This document shows, in pieces, positions 1 to 6,000 of a stretch of 12,144 nt of DNA. The notes under the pieces are model-generated. The model made no database searches, was not told the DNA's origin, and saw only the letters and a program-made list of their open reading frames with translations. Numbering within the stretch: the stretch's first letter is position 1; every line of letters begins with the position of its first letter. The DNA is taken from assembly GCA_035295665.1 (NCBI GenBank), contig DATGIQ010000675.1, positions 1-12,144 on the forward strand, in the 5' to 3' direction. The DNA is from DATGIQ01 sp035295665 (GTDB lineage Bacteria > Planctomycetota > Planctomycetia > Gemmatales > Gemmataceae). Both the position numbers and the translations under genes were made by a program.

Positions 1-22
1 ATTACTAAGCAGGAGATTCATC

Positions 23-1006
23 GTGACTGAGCAACTCGATCGCAGACATTTCCTCCAGCGTGCCGCGCGGGTGCCGCTTGGGGCGGCCGTGGGCATTGGC
101 CTGGAGGGTGGCACAGCTGCTCTCGCCCAATCGCCGATCAAGAGGATCGGCGGTCCCAAGCTGAAGATCAGCCTGAACGCCTATTCCTTCGCCAAGCCGT
201 TGAACGACCATCTCCGCGGCCGGGGCGACGGCATGACCCTCTTCCAGCTCCTCGATTTCTGTGCGCAGCATGATTTCGAGGCGCTCGACCCGACGGGATA
301 TTATTTTCCGGGCTACGGGTCTGTGCGCGAGGGCAACAAAGGGATCCCGACCGATGCGTACATCCGGGATTTCAAACGCCGTGCCTTCGAATTGGGGATT
401 GCGCTCAGCGGTACCGGCGTCGCCAATGATCTGGCGACACCGGACCGGGAGAAACGGGCTGCCGACGTGAAACATATCAAGGATTGGGTCGAGGTCGCGG
501 CCAAGCTTGGTGCGCCGGTACTGCGCGTGTTCTCCGGTCCCGTCCCCGCTGGTTATGAACAAAAGTGGGATGAGGTCGCCCAGTGGCTGACAGCCGACCT
601 GAGAAAATGCGTGGAACACGCCGAGAAGTATGGCGTCATCATCGGCATTCAGAATCACGGCGACATGCTGAAGTCGGCGGATCAGGTCATCAAGATCCTC
701 AAGATGGTGGATTCCCCCTGGTTGGGCGCGATCAACGATACGGGCTATTACGTGACCCCCGATCCCTATGCGGACATGGCCCGCGTCGTTCCCTATACGG
801 TGAACTGGCAGGTCAAGGAGCGCTTGGGCGGCAAACAGGGCACGACCCCGATGGATCTGAAGAAGCTGTTCCGCCTGATCAAGGCCGGGGGCTATCGCGG
901 TTATGTTCCGCTGGAGACGCTGTCCCAACCGGGGAAAGAATACGATCCGTTCACCCTCGTACCCCGGTTCCTCCGACAGGTGCGGCAGGCCCTCGCGGAG
1001 ACGTAG
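23..1006 (+). CDS. Tat-exported sugar isomerase/epimerase, xylose-isomerase-like TIM barrel
   Basis: A 327-aa protein of the xylose-isomerase-like TIM-barrel superfamily (AP_endonuc_2 type), whose members interconvert or rearrange sugars using a divalent metal. The substrate cannot be told from sequence. The GTG start is preceded by AGGAG at 11-15, a 7-base spacing. The N-terminus is a twin-arginine signal (DRRHFLQ at residues 6-12, then a hydrophobic stretch, with likely cleavage after ALA at residue 35), so it acts outside the cytoplasm. Candidate metal or active-site residues are D89 (in ALDPTGYYF), N211-H212 (in GIQNHGD), D239 (in INDTGYY) and E298 (in VPLETL). Q210 sits where many relatives carry Glu; my recollection is that Gln also occurs in this planctomycete-type subgroup. 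Two stops (TAG TGA) end the gene. The DUF1080 gene starts 45 bases later on the same strand, and such pairs fit a keto-sugar/glycan degradation role. It looks intact. I am confident of the fold and export but not of the reaction. Confidence 0.9.
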   Translation: MTEQLDRRHFLQRAARVPLGAAVGIGLEGGTAALAQSPIKRIGGPKLKISLNAYSFAKPLNDHLRGRGDGMTLFQLLDFCAQHDFEALDPTGYYFPGYGSVREGNKGIPTDAYIRDFKRRAFELGIALSGTGVANDLATPDREKRAADVKHIKDWVEVAAKLGAPVLRVFSGPVPAGYEQKWDEVAQWLTADLRKCVEHAEKYGVIIGIQNHGDMLKSADQVIKILKMVDSPWLGAINDTGYYVTPDPYADMARVVPYTVNWQVKERLGGKQGTTPMDLKKLFRLIKAGGYRGYVPLETLSQPGKEYDPFTLVPRFLRQVRQALAET

Positions 1007-1051
1007 TGAATCCTCCAAGCCGAAACCACAACATTCGATCGGGAGTCCGTC

Positions 1052-1987
1052 GTGTACATCTACCCAACGCGCGGCAAGCTCCTGGGCCGCAAATTCGTGT
1101 GCTTCTCTGTTGCCGTGTTGCTCGGCAGTGTTCCCTTTTCTCTGCCGGACGCGGAGCAGCCGCACAAGGCCGCCACGACCCAGCCGCCGACCGGCAACCC
1201 GAAGACCGAGCATCCGGCCAACTTTGAGCCGGCCGCGGCGGATCCGCTCAGCGGCGATTGGCAAGGCCAAGGCGGCTATGTCGCTCAAGTATTCCCGACT
1301 TCCGGCGGCAAATACCAGGCGAACCTTCTCACGGCGTTCGACACGGAGAATAACGTCATTGCGGTTCTGCAAGGGGCCCCATCGGGTCAAGGGGTCATAA
1401 TCTTCAGCGGTGACGATTGGCACGGCGTCATTCAGGACGGGCATTTCACCGCCCGCAAAGGCGACAAGATGTTGGATGTGCAGCGTGTGAGCCGGCCGCC
1501 GCCGACGCTCGGAGCACGGCCGCCCAACGGCGCTGTCGTGCTCTTCGCTGGGCGCAACCTCGACCACTGGGCCAAGAAAGCCGGTAAGAATTGGCTGCAA
1601 GAAGACGGCCCGGCCCGCTGGAAATTGGTGGAAGGAGGCGCGGTCGAAGTCGTTCCGGGCAGCGACTGCATCATCAGCCACGAGAAGTTCGGCGACTGCA
1701 AACTGCACCTCGAATTTCGCACGCTTGGGGCACCGACGAACAGCGGCGTTTACCTACAGGACCGCTACGAGGTGAACATCAACGAAACGTATGGACGCAT
1801 CGACCTGAGCCCGAATGCGGGGTTCGATAACTGCTCCGAGAACGCCAAGCCGCGCATTCGGCCATGCCGCCCGCTGCTCGAGTGGCAGACGTTCGATATC
1901 GAGTTCCACGCGCCCCGATTCGACAGCCGCGGCAACAAGATCGCCAAGGCGCGCGACCGTGCTTTTCAACGGCGTGACAATCTATGA
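1052..1987 (+). CDS. DUF1080 / 3-keto-disaccharide hydrolase-like protein, cut short by a frameshift
   Basis: The 311-aa reading frame starts at GTG 1052 with GGGAG at 1041-1045. It has a signal peptide (basic RGKLLGRK, then a hydrophobic core, residues 7-34). A Pro/Thr-rich linker follows (about 40-60), then a small beta domain (about 64-147) of a type I associate with planctomycete DUF1080 proteins. The DUF1080 jelly-roll starts at about 158. Recognisable DUF1080 features are LFAGRNLDHW (164-173), FGDCKLHLEFR (213-223), NSGVYLQDRYEV (230-241) and EWQTFDIEFHAPRF (277-290). Family members act on 3-keto-glycosides. The frame breaks after KAR (residue 301): the last ten residues are unrelated, and the expected continuation VLFNGVTIYDNQEL is found in another forward frame from base 1956. 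Loss of two bases after G1955, or gain of one, explains this. The truncated jelly-roll lacks its final strands and is probably non-functional. The usual cysteine/glycine-rich loop (CGAIYG type) is also atypical here. Confidence 0.8.
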   Translation: MYIYPTRGKLLGRKFVCFSVAVLLGSVPFSLPDAEQPHKAATTQPPTGNPKTEHPANFEPAAADPLSGDWQGQGGYVAQVFPTSGGKYQANLLTAFDTENNVIAVLQGAPSGQGVIIFSGDDWHGVIQDGHFTARKGDKMLDVQRVSRPPPTLGARPPNGAVVLFAGRNLDHWAKKAGKNWLQEDGPARWKLVEGGAVEVVPGSDCIISHEKFGDCKLHLEFRTLGAPTNSGVYLQDRYEVNINETYGRIDLSPNAGFDNCSENAKPRIRPCRPLLEWQTFDIEFHAPRFDSRGNKIAKARDRAFQRRDNL

Positions 1988-2417
1988 CAACCAGGAACTC
2001 GATCGGCCGCACGGTGCCGCCAGCCGTCTCGGCGAAGCTCCCACGGGCCCGCTCATGCTTCAGGAACACGGCATGCCGGTTCAGTTCCGCAACATCTGGG
2101 TACTTGCAACCGACACCAAGCGGCCGACTGTTGGCTCTGCGAGTGGTTTTCGTCACCCCGGAGTCTTGGTCAACCAAGCACATCTGGATCTGATCAAGCA
2201 ACGGGTGGCGGACGGCATAGAGCCACAGAAATCCGCCTTCGAGCTGGCGAAGTCCAGCTGGGAGATCGCCTACAACCATTACTGCAACCGCCAGGGCTAC
2301 GACCTGCCGAAGATGAAGGCGGTCCTGCCCACGGTTCGACCCACGAGCGTCAACCACCACATGGTCTGGGAGACGTTGACCCATGCCGAAATCGGGCCGG
2401 TCGGACTGCCCCCGTAG
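1956..2417 (+). pseudogene. Displaced DUF1080 C-terminus fused to a gutted alginate-lyase-family remnant
   Basis: This frame has no start of its own and continues the DUF1080 gene after the frameshift. From 1956 it encodes TVLFNGVTIYDNQEL, then GPLMLQEHGMPVQFRNIWV, the normal end of a DUF1080 domain. After a short linker (ATDTKRPTVGSASGF) the frame enters RHPGVLVNQAHLDLIKQRV at 2151. This is the typical mature N-terminus of alginate-lyase-family proteins (Pfam alginate_lyase type). At about 2253-2261 it jumps to WEIAYNHYCNRQG, then VNHHMVWETLTHAEIG, which I recognise as the extreme C-terminus of the same family. The catalytic middle, roughly 250-300 residues in intact relatives, is missing. 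The join is in frame and ends at TAG 2415-2417. This is either a decayed gene pair or, if the upstream frameshift were absent, a chimeric reading frame lacking lyase activity. Family identification is from memory of the motifs. Confidence 0.75.
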
Positions 2418-2454
2418 CAGCTTCGCAGAAGTAAACCGACGCTGACTCGTACCG

Positions 2455-2997
2455 CAATCGGTAAACAAGGCCGGAACGACGACGGTGCACTTCTCGCCCG
2501 TCCCAGTATCTCCGGGCACGAGGACCGTCTCGGCGGCGGTCACGGCAAACGGATCGACGGCAAGGATGTCGGAACCGGGGACCTCAACGTCAGCGAGCAA
2601 GCGGTGAGCCCGCTCTTCACCCTGGGGCCAGGCACCCACATCGTCCAAGGCTTTTACGAGGGCAGTGCGAACGATAGTCCGAGTGACGGCAGCGCGGCAC
2701 TATTGATCCAGGCTCCCACCTCGGCGACGATCGCCTCCTTGATCAATCCATCGGGCCCTGGACAAGCAGTAACCTTCCCGGCCACGGCCTTGGGCCGTGG
2801 TGCTACACCCACCGGCAACGTGCAATTCCAGATCGATGGCAGCAACTTTGGCGCTCCGGTTCCCCTCAGCGGTGGCGTGGCCCAGAGCCTATCCACGACG
2901 GGCTTGCCGGCAGGCAGCCATCGCATCCAGAGACCCAGACCGTCAACGCAGTGGCCACGTCTACGACGCTGACTTCATCGGCCAACTTCTCCGTGGC
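2455..2997 (+). pseudogene. Shattered Ig-like (Big_3-type) repeat protein remnant in three frames
   Basis: This stretch between the alginate-lyase remnant and the convergent macroglobulin gene holds pieces of bacterial Ig-like tandem repeats typical of large surface proteins. Frame 1 (from 2455) reads QSVNKAGTTTV, then VSPGTRTVSAAVTANGS. At about 2550 the signal moves to another frame: IDGKDVGTGDLNVSEQAV, SPLFTLGPGTHIVQGFYEGS, then a second unit with APTSATIASLINPSGPGQAV, TPTGNVQFQIDGSNFGAPV and LSTTGLPAGSH. At about 2926-2930 it moves to the third frame: ETQTVNAVATSTTLTSSANF, the start of a further unit. The usual YxGDxxF segment between the last two units is absent, so that junction has a deletion as well as a frameshift. 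A 122-residue open stretch (GTG 2604 to 2972) lies within it but is only the best-preserved fragment. No signal peptide, promoter or convincing ribosome site is visible. Bases 2418-2454 hold nothing recognisable. Confidence 0.75.
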
Positions 2998-3022
2998 GAC
3001 GCACTTCGTTGGCGCGTCAGGC

Positions 3023-6000
3023 TTATTGTGTAGCGGCCGAAGGGCTCGTTGTCTTTGCCTTGATTTCCACCCGAAGCGGCTCGACCCAATCCTTCAGGTC
3101 CGCATTGTAATACAGATACGCCCGGCTGGCCGGGCCGCGGTATTCTCCTGGCACGCGGCAGATCAGGTCGATCGGCACCTCAATTGTTTGCTTTGGTGCC
3201 AGATCGCGCCAGTACAAAACCAATTCCCGGCCGCGCGTTTCCCAGGCCGCAATCAAGCCTTTTTCCTTGCCGTCATTGCGCAACCGGGCGTGGTCCTTGA
3301 GCTGTTTCATGTCTTCGGGCAGGGTCAGACCGGCCGGCAAGCCGACGATGGCGATTGCCATGCCCTGTCCCTTGTCCGTAACATTCTGGAGCGTAACGGT
3401 CAAATGCAGCGTTTCCCCTTCCGCCGCGGTGGCACGGTCCAGATCCGTCTTTAGTCGCACCGGACATTGTCCGGCACTGACCGGTTTCAAGGTCTGGTAG
3501 GACCAGCTGAGCGTGTACGGGAAGGTGTTCTTGCCGGTGATCTCGACTTGTACGGAATTCTTTCCTGGCTTGAGCTGTTTCTCGGGCTCCGGCAGCTTGA
3601 GCACCAACGCGTCCTGCGTGCCGGCCGGGAAGCTGAGGCGAGCGAGAGTCTGGTCGCGCACCGAGAGGAGCAGTTCCCCGCCCTCGGCAACCTTCTTATT
3701 GGCCTTGGTGAAGGCGATCAGCGCCTTGAGAGCGAGGATGGTCGATTGCGTTGAACCGAAGCCGCCGTAGCCGCCCCGTTGCCGGCCGATCCACTGGACT
3801 GCTTTCTGAATCGAGACGTTGAAATCCGCGGGCCGGTTGGCCTTCAGCCAGCCGAGGACCGCCAGAGCCGTCGTCTCAATCTGCAAATCGCGGCCGCCGG
3901 AGCCGGTGATGCTGGTGCGCGCCGCATCGACATGGCCATCGTCCTTCTGCGCGCCGACCACGATTTTGAGAAGCGCAATGCCAGCGTCGGTTTTGCCGCG
4001 GTTGATCAAGCTGGTTGCGACCAGCGACAGGAAGTACGGATCGTTTGAGGTCTTGGCCTGTGCGCTCAAGGCCGCCAATTCTTTTTCGATATCATCGTCC
4101 TTGCCGCTCTCCGTTAGAGCCCAGACGATGTAGGCATTGGTGATGTCATCCGGGGCTCGGCCAAACGTGTCCAGGGCACGCGGATTGCGCTGGAAACCGC
4201 CGTTGCCATCCTTGCGTGACATCAAATATTGGCGGATCCGCTCCACCATGCTCGTATCAACATCGTATACACGGGCCATGTCGCGGAACTCGAGCAAGCC
4301 GTAGGCAGTGAGCGCTTCGTGTGCTGGGGCCGTGCCGCCGAACCATTCGTAGCCTTGCCGTTTGTTTCGACCAGTATCCAGGCATTCGAACGAAATCAGC
4401 TTGTGATAACCCTTGGCGAGTAAATCGCGGGCACGCCGTTCGGTCTCGGGCTTGGCTCGCCCACTTTCCTTGAGGTAATTCAGGATCAGCACGTTGGGAT
4501 AGTTACTGGTGGACGTTTGCTCGAAGCAGCCGCCCGGCTCCCGCAGGAGCGACTCCAAGCCCTGTTGCAGATCGGCCAGCGTGCTCGGATATACCTGCAC
4601 CTGGCATTGGAGCGTCCCGCGAACCCATGTTTCAGGCAGGACAACGTCCTGCTGAGCAACCTTTTCTAGCACGTCGCTGTGCGAGCCGACCACCGGGAAA
4701 CCTTCCGGCACAACCTGAAACGTCCGGGTTACGCTGTCGCTGAACGGTGTGCTCACGCCCTCGATGAGCAGCCGTGCTTGACCTTCCACCATCGCCGGTT
4801 GAAATCGAAACAGCCGGCGCGTCCGCTGGTCGGCGGGGATCGTCACGGATTGGCCGTTGGGAGCATCGAGCAGCTTCAACCCCGTCGGCGTTACATGGAT
4901 CTGAACGGTACGTGGATCGCTGGTGTTATTGGCGATGCTCACCGGGATGTCCATCTTGTCGCTGGAGGTGACCTCGATCGGCAGCTTGGGCTCGAGCGCA
5001 AACGGCAGCCGAGCCTCCAGCGTGCTGGTGAAGGAACCGAGCCGGCCATCGAGCGTATGGCCAACGGCCAGGACCTGATAAGAGGTCACCGCATCGCAGA
5101 GGTTGAAGGAGAAATCTTTCTTGCCATCCGGCAAAACGAGCACGGGATGCCAATACACGGTGTCCACGAAATCCGACCGGACCTCCGCTGGGCCGGTGGT
5201 CGGCCGGACGTGGGCATATTCGCGGACGATCATCGGCTGCGGTCGTCGCGGTGCCTCCACGACTTGATCGTTGACCGCACCTAGCATCCTTGCCCGATCC
5301 GCCAAGCCACGCATGCGGCCACCGAACCCACCAGGTGCCATTCCTGCCTCACCGGCCGGTATCCCGCCTCTGAAACCGCCGCCCAGGCCTTGTCCTCCGG
5401 CCTGCTGCATCTCTTGCAAACCTGCTTTGAGACCGTCGGCTGGGAGCTGTTTTCTTTCGGCCATACGCCGGCCCAGAACCTCCGGTTTGCCTTCGACTCG
5501 GAGGTTCCGAAAAGCCAGCTTGGCCTCACCCTTTCCGTCCTGCTTGTCCTTGGCAAGAAGGTCCAGTTCCCCGCGCTTCTGAGCCAATTCGGGAGCGATG
5601 GCCTTGTTCAGTTCGGGCACAGCTTTCTGGGCCAGGTATCCAAAATAAGGTGCTGCCGCGCCATTGGCGGCCTCCTGCTGTTGCGGCATCGCTGCCGGCC
5701 GGTTCATGGGCATTGCTGCCACTGGGACCGGTCCAGCACCGGGTCCTGCGGGACCGCCTGGCACGGCTTCCTTTTCCGCCAGGCGATCCAACAGTTTTGC
5801 TGCATCGAATCCCGCTTGCCCTCCTGGAAGCCCCGTGGCCGGAATAGGACTTGGAGCCGGGTGAGCCGACAACACCGGCGCTTCGGCACGCTTTGAAAGG
5901 GCAAGCGCCTGGCCCGCTTTCCGGGTGTCCTCGGACAACACCAACAATACGGCCAGGACCACGCAGGAACAAACCGCGGCCAACCCGTAATACGGAATTC

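Noticed and set aside
5..1708. Open minus-strand frame of 567 codons opposite the epimerase and DUF1080 genes
   Set aside because: Its translation shows no recognisable domain and it is fully antisense to genes with clear family motifs; long antisense frames are expected at this GC content.
2998..3018. GACGC/GCGTC hairpin between the Ig remnant and the macroglobulin stop
   Set aside because: Only 5 bp with an 11-base loop and no T-run; not supportable as a terminator.
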